DNA of 64,000 bases from an uncultured Thermanaerothrix sp. (GTDB lineage Bacteria > Chloroflexota > Anaerolineae > Anaerolineales > Anaerolineaceae), in assembly GCF_938028735.1 (NCBI RefSeq), contig NZ_CALIMF010000015.1, positions 62,001 to 126,000 of the forward strand, written 5' to 3'. The notes under the pieces were generated by a model that did no database searches, had not been told where the DNA came from, and saw only the letters and a program-made list of their open reading frames with translations. The first letter of the stretch is position 1, and every line of letters begins with the position of its first letter. Positions 50,598-58,638 of the stretch are shown in pieces. The translations under genes were made by a program, and so were the position numbers.

Positions 50598-51380
50598 TTA
50601 GAAACGGATCAGACCCGGTATGTCGCCAAAGCCACGGATCTTTAAGTACGTGGTGATGATAAACATCACTAACATTAACCCCAACATCCAGTAATCTGCA
50701 CGCTGCATTTTGATATCCAAGTAAAATGTGCGCTGTTCGCGGGCTCCAAATCCCTTAGCCTCTAAAGCCATTCCAAAAATGTTAGTGTTTCGAATCGTTG
50801 AGACAAACACGGGTACGAGCAGAGGAAGGTATTTTTTTATGCGTTCCAAGATATTGCCGCTATCCAAGTCTAATCCACGACTACGCTGGGCCTGAGCAAT
50901 GATGAACACACTACTTACGATTGTGGGCACCAATCGTAGAGCGGTTGAAATAGCAAATCCTACGCGGTAGGGCAAACCGAGTCGAATCATGCCAATCACA
51001 AATTCCTCGTTGCGGGTCGTGCTCATGAAAATCATACCGGCCGTGATCAGGGTGAGCATGATCAGAACACGCCCCAGACTATAAGCCAGCGATTCGACGG
51101 TAAAGATCCAGAAAAGTTTGGTTTCCCCGCTAGCAAATAAGTTCCAAAGAATAAGGCCAGAAACCGCCAAAACCAGCATGATATAACGGATGCGGCGTAA
51201 ATTGATCAATGAATCGGCCAGGATTCCTTGGAGTACAACCAAAGCGGAAATGGGTAAGACCCACAGTGGATTCTGATAGTAAAGCACAATCACAAACGTG
51301 ACGAGAAGGATGATGATCTTGGTGCGTGGATCCAAACGGTGAAAGAAGGTGTCGCGATCAAGGTAAATCTCGGAGTCCAT
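50598..51380 (-). CDS. ecfT: Energy-coupling factor transmembrane protein EcfT
   Basis: A 260-residue protein with four or five transmembrane helices near the N-terminus (FFHRLDPRTKIIILLVTFVIVLY) and the two coupling motifs that contact the ATPases. The first is in SRGLDLDSGN (about residue 175), the second near EAKGFGAREQRTF (about 220); both hold the A-R-G-like pattern. It joins the S component to the double ATPase. The ATG at 51380 has AGGAG about ten bases upstream that overlaps the ecfA stop. The longer frame to 51431 would overlap ecfA and is rejected. Confidence 0.87.
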   Translation of the reverse strand: MDSEIYLDRDTFFHRLDPRTKIIILLVTFVIVLYYQNPLWVLPISALVVLQGILADSLINLRRIRYIMLVLAVSGLILWNLFASGETKLFWIFTVESLAYSLGRVLIMLTLITAGMIFMSTTRNEEFVIGMIRLGLPYRVGFAISTALRLVPTIVSSVFIIAQAQRSRGLDLDSGNILERIKKYLPLLVPVFVSTIRNTNIFGMALEAKGFGAREQRTFYLDIKMQRADYWMLGLMLVMFIITTYLKIRGFGDIPGLIRF

Positions 51381-51387
51381 GGCAAAT

Positions 51388-53094
51388 TTACTCCTGCGAG
51401 TTTGTTTCAGTGCAGGCAACCAGTTCGTCAACGGTCAGAAGGGTCTTGCCGAGTCGGTTGGCAAAAGTGACATGCATAGGAGGGCGTAGGTAGGCATCCA
51501 CCAATTCCTGGTCATGAGAGAACACCTCACGTGTGGTGCCCTGCAAATAGATTTGCCCGTCTTTCATGACGTAAACTCGGTGGGCATATTCGGCCACAAC
51601 CCACATATGGTGGGTCACAAAGATAATTGTGCTGCCGTTCTCGTTCAGGCGGCGTACCAAGTTCATCATACTGCGTTGTTCGTTGTAATCCAACCCTGTT
51701 GTGGGTTCATCCAGGATCAAAATTTCGGGTTTGGCCGCCAAAACCGAGGCCACGGCAACCCGCTGGCGACCGCTTTTGGTGAGACTAAAGGGATCGGCAT
51801 TTTCATAGCCCGCCAAACCTACGGCATCCAGGGCCTCAGTGACGGCCTGACGAATAGTCTTTTCATCCACTTTACGTAAGCGAAGTGTGAAAGCCACCTC
51901 GTCATAAACAGTGTTAGAGAAAATTTGATGGTCAGGATTTTGAAATACGTATCCCACTTTGTGACCAAGTTCAAAAACCCCTTGCTCGCGGGTAGTTCGT
52001 CCGTCTACCCAGATTTGCCCATCTGTTGGCATGAGCAACCCGTTGAAATGCTTGACCAAAGTGGTCTTGCCGCTGCCGTTTTGTCCTACGATGGCCACAA
52101 TTTCACCACGTCGGATCTCAAGATCAATCCCTTTTAGGGCTCTTGTGCCATTGGGATATGCAAATTGCAAGTTTTCGCAACGGATTAGAGGGGCGCCATA
52201 ATGCTGTTCACGCGCTCGATCTTGTTGTTGTAGGGACAGATAAGTACTATCAGAGAACCGCCATTGTTTTTCTTTGAAGCATCGAATTCCATCGTTGACC
52301 GTGAGGGGAATATCCGAGTCAACGCCCATCTGGTGAAAGTACTTAGTTACTCCCAGGGGCATGACCCCATGTTGCTCAAGCAACTCCACATTGCGCAATA
52401 CTTCATGAGCAGGAGCATAACAAATTAGTTTGCCCTCATCAAGTAGCAAGATTTTTTGGGCCTCCAGGACTTCTTCCGTTTCGTGTTCAACGACCAGCAA
52501 AGTCAGGTCATCGCGTTGACGGAGGTGATTAGCAATTTCAAAGACCCCTGCTTTACTGATCGGATCGAGGTCTGTGGTCGGCTCGTCCATGACCAATACT
52601 TTGGGGTACATCGCTAAGACGGAAGCAATGGCTAATTTCTGCTTCTGACCACCTGAGAGCGTGGCCGGTGAACGTCGTTTTAAATTTTCCAAACCCACAA
52701 ATCGAAGTGCTTCATCCACACGTCGGGTAATCTCTTCCCGTGGCACATTGAAGTTCTCCAAACCAAAAGCGACCTCCAGTTCTACGTTGGTAGAAAACAA
52801 CTGGGCTTCGAAATCTTGGAACACCATGCCTGTGACTTCAGCCATTTCGGCAACACGGGATGCGTGGGTGCTTTTGCCACACACCTGGACTTCTCCCGAG
52901 AACTTGCCGCGGAAGAAGTGAGGAACTAAGCCGTTGATGGAAGCAGCCAACGTACTCTTGCCCGCTTCACTAGCCCCCATGATAGCAATGAATTCACTCG
53001 GCATGACATCAAGCGAAATGTGTTCAATGGCATTACGCTTTTGTCCGCGGTAGCGATAGGTCAGATCTTTTATTGAAATGATGGGTTGTTCCAT
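51388..53094 (-). CDS. Fused double ATPase of the ECF transporter (EcfA1-EcfA2)
   Basis: A 568-residue protein with two ABC ATPase domains in one chain. Domain 1 (about 5-235) has Walker A GASEAGKST (40-48), signature LSGGQ (146-150) and Walker B VLVMDEP. Domain 2 (about 303-530) has Walker A GQNGSGKTT (337-345) and ILILDEPTTGLDY, but its signature reads SLTKSGRQ (437-444) instead of LSGGQ. One site of the pair may therefore be degenerate. Two fused ATPases are common in Chloroflexota and actinobacterial ECF systems. It powers uptake through EcfT and the S component encoded downstream. Confidence 0.9.
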   Translation of the reverse strand: MEQPIISIKDLTYRYRGQKRNAIEHISLDVMPSEFIAIMGASEAGKSTLAASINGLVPHFFRGKFSGEVQVCGKSTHASRVAEMAEVTGMVFQDFEAQLFSTNVELEVAFGLENFNVPREEITRRVDEALRFVGLENLKRRSPATLSGGQKQKLAIASVLAMYPKVLVMDEPTTDLDPISKAGVFEIANHLRQRDDLTLLVVEHETEEVLEAQKILLLDEGKLICYAPAHEVLRNVELLEQHGVMPLGVTKYFHQMGVDSDIPLTVNDGIRCFKEKQWRFSDSTYLSLQQQDRAREQHYGAPLIRCENLQFAYPNGTRALKGIDLEIRRGEIVAIVGQNGSGKTTLVKHFNGLLMPTDGQIWVDGRTTREQGVFELGHKVGYVFQNPDHQIFSNTVYDEVAFTLRLRKVDEKTIRQAVTEALDAVGLAGYENADPFSLTKSGRQRVAVASVLAAKPEILILDEPTTGLDYNEQRSMMNLVRRLNENGSTIIFVTHHMWVVAEYAHRVYVMKDGQIYLQGTTREVFSHDQELVDAYLRPPMHVTFANRLGKTLLTVDELVACTETNSQE

Positions 53095-53127
53095 GGCGAT
53101 CCTTCTTATTCCTGTGTGGAATGAGGG

Positions 53128-54009
53128 TTACTGCTGTTTCGGATTGGAAGCACGCATAATGGCATCCCAGATTAGATACTCATTTTGATTGGCAACCTGT
53201 GACATACGCATAGCCGTCAAAACATACAAACCCTGGATTAAAGCATGCTGGGCTACCCGTGAGGCCAGGGTTTCAGGTCGAGACTCATGCGAGACACTCA
53301 GCAAGACCACATCAGCCAGTTTGCTGAGCTCGGAAGAAGGATTGCCAGTGATGGCGATGATCTTGCAACCATGGCGGTGCGCTTCCCGGGTGGTATTGAT
53401 AGGCGGTTGAGAAGCCCCAGTCTGGGAAATCACAACCAGTACATCATTTTCATCCAAAAGGGCCGCTTGCATGAGTTGAAGATAAGCGTCGGTTTCAACC
53501 TTGCAGTTGAGATGGAGTCGGCTGAGTCGGTTATGTAATTCATGAGCCATGGGGCTGGAAGTTCCAACTCCCACAATTAGGATAGAACGGGCATTTTGGA
53601 GCAATGTCACAGCACGTTCAAGGGCCTCATCGCTCAAGAGATCCAAGGTGTCCTGCATTGCCTGGATGCTACCTAAGAAAACCTTGCGCATTATAGTTAG
53701 GGGGGAGTCGTCTTTTTGGATATGATCAAAGATTAAATCGGGTGAATCGAGAAGCGAACGCATCAGGGCAATTTTGAGCTCAAGGTAGCTCTGAAAGCCA
53801 AGAGCACGACAAAAGCGTACAACCGTGGCATCGCTAACGTCACTGTGGGCGGCCAGTTCGGCCAGAGTCATTTGCATCACCTTCTGGTGGTTGGCCAGAA
53901 TAAAATCAGCCACTTTTCTCTCAGAGGGGGAAAGGGAGGGGTAGAAGCCACGAATGTGAGAGAGGGCACTGTGCGTTAGGGGACCGTCTTCTGTCATTGA
54001 ATAAGGCAC
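53128..54009 (-). CDS. MurR/RpiR-family transcriptional regulator
   Basis: A 293-residue regulator with an N-terminal RpiR helix-turn-helix (about 20-95: SPSERKVADFILANHQKVMQMTLAELAAHSDVSDATVVRFCRALGF) and a C-terminal SIS sugar-phosphate-binding domain (about 125-255: SILIVGVGTSSPMAHELHNRL, VLVVISQTGASQP). Such regulators sense phosphosugars. Here a likely ligand is a ribose- or deoxyribose-phosphate produced by the operon it leads. GTG at 54009 or ATG at 53997 could start it; neither has a clear SD. A strong promoter lies 125 bases upstream. Confidence 0.88.
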   Translation of the reverse strand: MPYSMTEDGPLTHSALSHIRGFYPSLSPSERKVADFILANHQKVMQMTLAELAAHSDVSDATVVRFCRALGFQSYLELKIALMRSLLDSPDLIFDHIQKDDSPLTIMRKVFLGSIQAMQDTLDLLSDEALERAVTLLQNARSILIVGVGTSSPMAHELHNRLSRLHLNCKVETDAYLQLMQAALLDENDVLVVISQTGASQPPINTTREAHRHGCKIIAITGNPSSELSKLADVVLLSVSHESRPETLASRVAQHALIQGLYVLTAMRMSQVANQNEYLIWDAIMRASNPKQQ

Positions 54010-54134
54010 ACGGATATGAGATAAAAATGGGTTTGCAACTGTAAACGCAACATCGAGATCTTCATACCGCTAATTTCTCTCCACCCCCTGAAGTTAATTT
54101 TTATTTTCGGTTGTTGGCGATGAAATGCTACTAC

Positions 54135-54163
54135 ATTCTAACAAATTTCAAGCGAGTGGTCAA
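54135..54163 (-). promoter_or_regulatory. Promoter of the rpiR-ecfAT-salvage operon
   Basis: On the minus strand TTGACC (54158-54163), a 17-base spacer and TAGAAT (54135-54140) stand about 125 bases before the regulator gene. TGAAAT and ATTTCA arms flank the -10 box and may be an operator for the RpiR protein. Confidence 0.62.
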
Positions 54164-54446
54164 TACCTACATCGTACTTAGACTCCTTATCCCGAGACGG
54201 CCGGAGCAGAATCGCCTATCATATGCGAGGGATCCCTATAGTCAATTGTAAGTGTATCCCGCACTTCTGGACTGTCCGGCTATGGTGGCTTTACAATGAT
54301 TCGAGGGAACCGTTTTCCAAATTGTAATGGTAACAAGGGCAGATTGAGTTGGTAGCCAACAGGGCTGCCCTTAGGCCATAGTATTGGCATGGGTAGTTGA
54401 CGTTACGGATTGAGCAGGGGAATTTTATATGTGCTTACTAGTAGAT

Positions 54447-54476
54447 ATGCCCCATCTGTTTCAACAGATGGGGCAT
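54447..54476 (-). terminator. Perfect inverted repeat after gldA
   Basis: ATGCCCCATCTGTT and AACAGATGGGGCAT are separated by two bases, forming a 14-pair stem 24 bases beyond the gldA stop. The minus-strand tail (ATCTACTAGT) is not a T tract, so terminator function is likely by position but not certain. Confidence 0.5.
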
Positions 54477-54499
54477 AAAAAGGATACAAGATAGCGGGA

Positions 54500-55594
54500 T
54501 CACTTCCCTTTACGGCGGCGACCCTCGGCGTCAGCGGCTTTTAGCGCCATAAGAACCTTCTGAGGAGTGATCTCGCCTAATTCATTATGAATGGTTTCGC
54601 CGGGCGCACAAGCCTTTTCAGCAACACGCATCAAATCCTCGTCGCTGACCTCGGCCAGGCCGATTTCAGCAAGAGTGGTGGGAAGGCCTACTGCTTCGCA
54701 GAAGGAGTAAACCTCGTTGATGATCGCAGGGCTTTTGCCGGTGAGGTAAAGCGAGGCTAGGGTACCAATGGCAACCTTTTCTCCGTGGTAATACTGGTGA
54801 GTGGCTTCCAGGACGGTCAGGCCGTTGTGAATCGCGTGAGCGGCTGCGAGACCACCTGATTCAAAACCCAAGCCACTCAGCAGGGTGTTAGCCTCCACAA
54901 CTTTTTCAAAAGCTGAGGTAGTCACACCAGCCCGGTTGGCGGTGACAGCCTGAACGCCATAGGTCAATAGGGTTTCGTAGCAGAGACGAGCCAGAGCGTA
55001 AGCTGTCATTGAGCCGAGCCGTCCAGTCATATTGGGTGCCTGCTTGATCTGACAGGACTCAGCTTCGAACCAAGTAGCTAAAGCGTCTCCCATGCCGCTA
55101 ATCAGGAAGCGAGCAGGTGCTTGGACAATGATGTGTGTATCTACCAACACAACATCTGGATTTTTGGGAAGGAAGAGATAACGCTTGAACTGACCTTCCG
55201 GGGTATAGATGACGGAAAGTGCGCTACAGGGGGCATCGGTAGAGGCAATGGTGGGAACAATGATTACCGGAATGCTCATGACGTAGGCCACGGCTTTGGC
55301 GGTATCCAGTGTTTTTCCACCACCTATCCCGATAACCAATTCTGCACGATTGGCTTTCCCCGTTTGTACTAAACGTTCAATCTCTTCGTCGGAGCATTCG
55401 CCCCCAAAGAGTTCGACATGAGGATTAATCTTTTCCTGCAAAGTCGGAAGCAAATCGGGAAGCATTTTCGCATGCACAAAAGGATCTGCCAGTAGCAAGG
55501 CCTGAGTTCCAAACCGTGCGCCTTCCTCGCCCAGATACTGTAGGGCGTTATAGCCCTGTACATAGCGCCCTGGGAAAATAGTTGTAGTAATCAT
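54500..55594 (-). CDS. gldA: Glycerol dehydrogenase-like iron-containing alcohol dehydrogenase
   Basis: A 364-residue protein matching GldA: TIFPGRYVQGYNALQYLGEE at the start, the NAD-binding GIGGGKTLDTAKAVAYV, IVPTIASTDAPCSALSVIYT, MGDALATWFEAESC with the first metal Asp, and HAIHNGL and YYHGEKVAIGTL with the zinc histidines. It normally oxidises glycerol to dihydroxyacetone, and related enzymes reduce short aldehydes and ketones. Its place upstream of the salvage operon suggests it might reduce the aldehyde or handle the three-carbon product. The ATG at 55594 has GGAGG eight bases before it. Confidence 0.87.
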   Translation of the reverse strand: MITTTIFPGRYVQGYNALQYLGEEGARFGTQALLLADPFVHAKMLPDLLPTLQEKINPHVELFGGECSDEEIERLVQTGKANRAELVIGIGGGKTLDTAKAVAYVMSIPVIIVPTIASTDAPCSALSVIYTPEGQFKRYLFLPKNPDVVLVDTHIIVQAPARFLISGMGDALATWFEAESCQIKQAPNMTGRLGSMTAYALARLCYETLLTYGVQAVTANRAGVTTSAFEKVVEANTLLSGLGFESGGLAAAHAIHNGLTVLEATHQYYHGEKVAIGTLASLYLTGKSPAIINEVYSFCEAVGLPTTLAEIGLAEVSDEDLMRVAEKACAPGETIHNELGEITPQKVLMALKAADAEGRRRKGK

Positions 55595-55625
55595 GGTACG
55601 TACCTCCAATTTGAAATGCTAATTA

Positions 55626-55673
55626 GTGATAATTTTCACAAATTGGATAATAACACATTGTTCTAATTTTCAC
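55626..55673. promoter_or_regulatory. Two operator-like repeats upstream of gldA
   Basis: GTGATAATTTTCAC (55626-55639) is a near-perfect 14-base palindrome, and GTTCTAATTTTCAC (55660-55673) repeats its right half 34 bases away. Read on the minus strand both contain TTGTGAAAATTA-like sequence. One copy overlaps the -35 box and the other lies just past the -10 box, the classic setting for a repressor. Confidence 0.5.
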
Positions 55674-55675
55674 AA
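55647..55675 (-). promoter_or_regulatory. Promoter of gldA
   Basis: TTGTGA (55670-55675), a 17-base spacer and TATTAT (55647-55652) on the minus strand, about 53 bases before the gldA start. Confidence 0.62.
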
Positions 55676-55735
55676 TATTAATGCAGGGTCAAATATCACC
55701 TATGTACGAGGAAGATCGTCTTAATCCCTGAGGAT

Positions 55736-56638
55736 TTAGCGACGGACGCCGTAGCGCATTAACAGCAAATAAAGCCCAAAAACGATCATGGTAATGGACC
55801 CTGTATTGCTCAATAAGGTGGGGGTTGCGGCGGGATTATCGGCGATATAAAGAGCTAAACCGGCTACACCAAGCACCCCTGCGGGGATCAATGGCCACCA
55901 AATGATCCGGTGCATGATCACACGACTGGTCAGGGTGATCAACATCCATCCGAGCGCAAACCAAAGCAGAAATAGTCCGATAGCGGCGGCGATCTGGGTG
56001 CTGGAGAGACGTTGTATGAGGGCCGAGAATCCCGGACCAAGGCCGAGGAGCAGTCCACCAGGGATCAGCCAGCCGATAAGATGCTTGCGAATCCCAATGG
56101 CAGTGAAAACTGTGCCCATGGCGATGAGCGCCAGGAAAACATAGTCACTCAGCCGGGTAGGAGTGTTGAGGAGGACATAAGCAGCTGCTGCTCCTGGGAC
56201 GATTGGGATCAAGGCCCATTCAGCGGATTGTGAAAAGAACCAGGGAGTAAGGGTGGCGATGATCAAGCAACTTGCCACAATCCCAATAATGAGAGCGCTC
56301 ACTATCTTCTGCGGGGGGGAGGAAGCCGGAGGGAGGAGGAAGACAACCAGCCACGCGATGCCAGCGCCTATCAGAAAAATGCCAGTGATCCAAAGAGTAG
56401 CTCTGCGGATCCATAGCGCCCAGCCACTAAGTAAGATTCCGGCGACTGGCAACGAAAACAAGCGCAGGTGTCCTGGCCAAAGGTAGGGATCAGCAAGAGC
56501 CAGCAAACCTGCAACAATGAGCGTTGACCCAACTGCTGTTTGCCAGGAGGGTAAGGGGGTGATTCGCTTGTTAGGGGTTGACTTGATCTCGGTCATAGGC
56601 GAAAGAAAAAATCGAGAGGTGATAACAGTGGGACACAT
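55736..56638 (-). CDS. Polytopic membrane protein of unknown function
   Basis: A 300-residue protein with about nine or ten hydrophobic segments and very few charged residues between them. The N-terminus (residues 1-30) is polar and cytoplasmic. No motif tells its role. The ATG at 56638 follows the response-regulator stop by one base (TAAAATG), so the gene is coupled to the two-component system; a second ATG at 56596 has no SD either. It may be a sensor partner or a target of that system. Confidence 0.75.
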   Translation of the reverse strand: MCPTVITSRFFLSPMTEIKSTPNKRITPLPSWQTAVGSTLIVAGLLALADPYLWPGHLRLFSLPVAGILLSGWALWIRRATLWITGIFLIGAGIAWLVVFLLPPASSPPQKIVSALIIGIVASCLIIATLTPWFFSQSAEWALIPIVPGAAAAYVLLNTPTRLSDYVFLALIAMGTVFTAIGIRKHLIGWLIPGGLLLGLGPGFSALIQRLSSTQIAAAIGLFLLWFALGWMLITLTSRVIMHRIIWWPLIPAGVLGVAGLALYIADNPAATPTLLSNTGSITMIVFGLYLLLMRYGVRR

Positions 56639-56639
56639 T

Positions 56640-57293
56640 TTAGGGCAATAATCCCAGTTCCCGCCCTCGGATAACGGCTTGAAGCCGGTCTTTGACGTTC
56701 AATTTAGAAAGAATGTTGGAAAGGTGATTCTTGACTGTTCCTTCAGAGATGAAAAGACGTTCCGCAATTTCTTTGTTTGAGATCCCGATGGCTACTAAGC
56801 GAAGCACTTCAATTTCGCGCGGAGAGAGAATCTTCTCTGCTTCAGCGGGTCGGGGAGCAGCACGGGGCAAGCGTGAAAATTCCGCCACTACCTTGGCTGT
56901 GATGGAAGGTAAGAGAAAATACTCTCCACGCGCAGCAGCGCGGATAGCTTCGAATAGTTTTTCTGAGGAGACGTCCTTGAGTAAATAGCCTATTGCCCCG
57001 GCCCGTAGTCCTTCAAAGACGTCCTCGTCGTCGTCAAACGTAGTAAGAACCAGAATACGGCAATCGGGAAGTAGGGTGTGAATGCGTTGGGTGGCTTGAA
57101 CTCCGTCCAAGATTGGCATGCGCAAGTCCATCAAAATGACCTGAGGACGCAACTGATGAGCCAATCGGATGGCTTCTTCCCCGTTGCTAGCTTCCCCAAC
57201 CACCTCAAAGTCTGGCCGGGAGTTCAACAATGTCTTCAAGCCTTCACGAAAGAGGGCTTGATCATCCACCAACAAAACCTTTATTTTGCTCAT
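56640..57293 (-). CDS. NarL/FixJ-family response regulator
   Basis: A 217-residue regulator. The receiver domain (1-120) has the acidic pair at residues 10-11, phosphoacceptor Asp56 (VILMDLRMP), Thr in LVLTTFDDDED, and Lys in YLLKDVSSEKL. The LuxR-type helix-turn-helix (about 150-215) reads LSPREIEVLRLVAIGISNKEIAERLFISEGTVKNHLSNIL. Its start overlaps the kinase stop (ATGA). It probably activates nearby or unlinked genes in response to the partner kinase. Confidence 0.95.
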   Translation of the reverse strand: MSKIKVLLVDDQALFREGLKTLLNSRPDFEVVGEASNGEEAIRLAHQLRPQVILMDLRMPILDGVQATQRIHTLLPDCRILVLTTFDDDEDVFEGLRAGAIGYLLKDVSSEKLFEAIRAAARGEYFLLPSITAKVVAEFSRLPRAAPRPAEAEKILSPREIEVLRLVAIGISNKEIAERLFISEGTVKNHLSNILSKLNVKDRLQAVIRGRELGLLP

Positions 57294-58486
57294 TTCGATT
57301 CCACCTGTTTGGGCAGGATCATTTCTATCCTAAAGCCCCTGCCAGGATCGGATTGAATTTCCAGATGACCTTTGAGTTGAGAGACGCGCTCACGCATCCC
57401 AAGCAGACCAAACCCGTCGTGGGTTGAACCCGTGCCGCCTATACCGTTATCCTGAATAGTCAGCACAATCTCCGAAGGTGCTTCGAAGTTCAGGTTTACG
57501 TCAATCTGAGTGGCATGGGCGTGTTTAAGCGTATTGTTTAAGCCTTCCTGTACTGCGCGTAATATCGTCAGAGCCACCTGAGGTGGAAGAGGTTGAGGGG
57601 TGCCCTGGACTTTGAGCGAGGCTTTGACCCCTGCCGCAGAACCAGCTTCCAAAATCCGCTGAAGTTGGGAGATCAGCGGACCTTCAGCAAAAGGTACGCG
57701 TAATGCTGCTACGGATTGGCGCACGTCGTGTAAGGCTTGTTGGGTAAGCGATTCAGCCTTGCCAAGTAGAGCAACAGCCTGTTGAGGATCTTGTTTTAGG
57801 ATAGCCTGAGCGGCGCGGATCTGAATATTGATGGCTGTGAGATGATGGCCCAGGCCATCATGAATCTCACGGGCCAGGCGGTTGCGCTCACGGGTGATGG
57901 CCAGCTCTTCGGCCTGAAGAGCGTATTCCCGCAGTTTCTGGTTAGCGATTTCGAGATTTTGAACCAGCTGCTGCACTTCGCGCCGGGCGTTTTCTTCGTT
58001 CAGGGCCATTTGGGTGAAAACCAGGATGAAAATCTGGCCAGCCAGGAAGATAGGGGCATTTGCCCATGTGGCTTGCCAACCACCACCAGTAACGCCAGTG
58101 AGCAGTGCATAGCCCGCCAGAAGAAGGACGTTAATGATTTGGCGTCCTATACCCTGTAATAGGATGACGCTGTGCCCAACGAGGGGAAGAAGAGCCAGAA
58201 AATCAAATCCGCTTTGACCATCTAGAAAAACAAGGCTCATGCCAAGCGGAATCTGTATCAAGAAATACAGGATTCGGTAAGGATAAGCAGAACGGAGCAG
58301 CACAGCCTGATAGCCGTAAATTCCAATGGTCAGATAAATCACCCCGATAAGTAAAGTGGCAGCCAAGAGAGGAATAGATATGTCTTGGATGGTGCTCAAA
58401 GTGGTAAAGAAAGCTGCCAACACCATGACCGAGAAGGCCAAATGGACGCCACTCCCAGTAAAGATTGAACGTTGCGCTTCTCTCAT
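57290..58486 (-). CDS. NarL-type sensor histidine kinase
   Basis: A 398-residue kinase with an N-terminal membrane part of about six helices (residues 15-160), a short coiled coil (165-200), a HisKA_3 dimerisation domain with the phosphorylated His209 in LAREIHDGLGHHLTAI, and an HATPase domain (about 290-395: LNNTLKHAHATQIDV, LTIQDNGIGG, GFGLLGMRERV). It lacks an obvious extracellular sensory domain, so it may sense a membrane state. It is coupled to the response regulator and diverges from a radical SAM gene. Confidence 0.93.
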   Translation of the reverse strand: MREAQRSIFTGSGVHLAFSVMVLAAFFTTLSTIQDISIPLLAATLLIGVIYLTIGIYGYQAVLLRSAYPYRILYFLIQIPLGMSLVFLDGQSGFDFLALLPLVGHSVILLQGIGRQIINVLLLAGYALLTGVTGGGWQATWANAPIFLAGQIFILVFTQMALNEENARREVQQLVQNLEIANQKLREYALQAEELAITRERNRLAREIHDGLGHHLTAINIQIRAAQAILKQDPQQAVALLGKAESLTQQALHDVRQSVAALRVPFAEGPLISQLQRILEAGSAAGVKASLKVQGTPQPLPPQVALTILRAVQEGLNNTLKHAHATQIDVNLNFEAPSEIVLTIQDNGIGGTGSTHDGFGLLGMRERVSQLKGHLEIQSDPGRGFRIEMILPKQVESK

Positions 58487-58638
58487 TATGATTCTTATTA
58501 TAAATCGTATGTCTTACAGATTTCTGCAATATGCGCAAATTGACAATCCAGATATGACCTTAGCCACATTCCTTTGCTCAAATACATGTTTACACTTCCT
58601 TCAGAACGAGAATTTCAATCTCAGGGAGGGAAATCCCT

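Larger units (their letters stand above)
54010..54499. other. 490-base intergenic region with promoter and inverted repeats
   Basis: No gene is evident. From the right: a perfect 14-base inverted repeat (54447-54476), a second hairpin (54335-54372; AAGGGCAG with CTGCCCTT, and GTTGG with CCAAC inside), and the rpiR promoter at 54135-54163 with its long untranslated leader. The remainder shows nothing recognisable. Confidence 0.5.
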
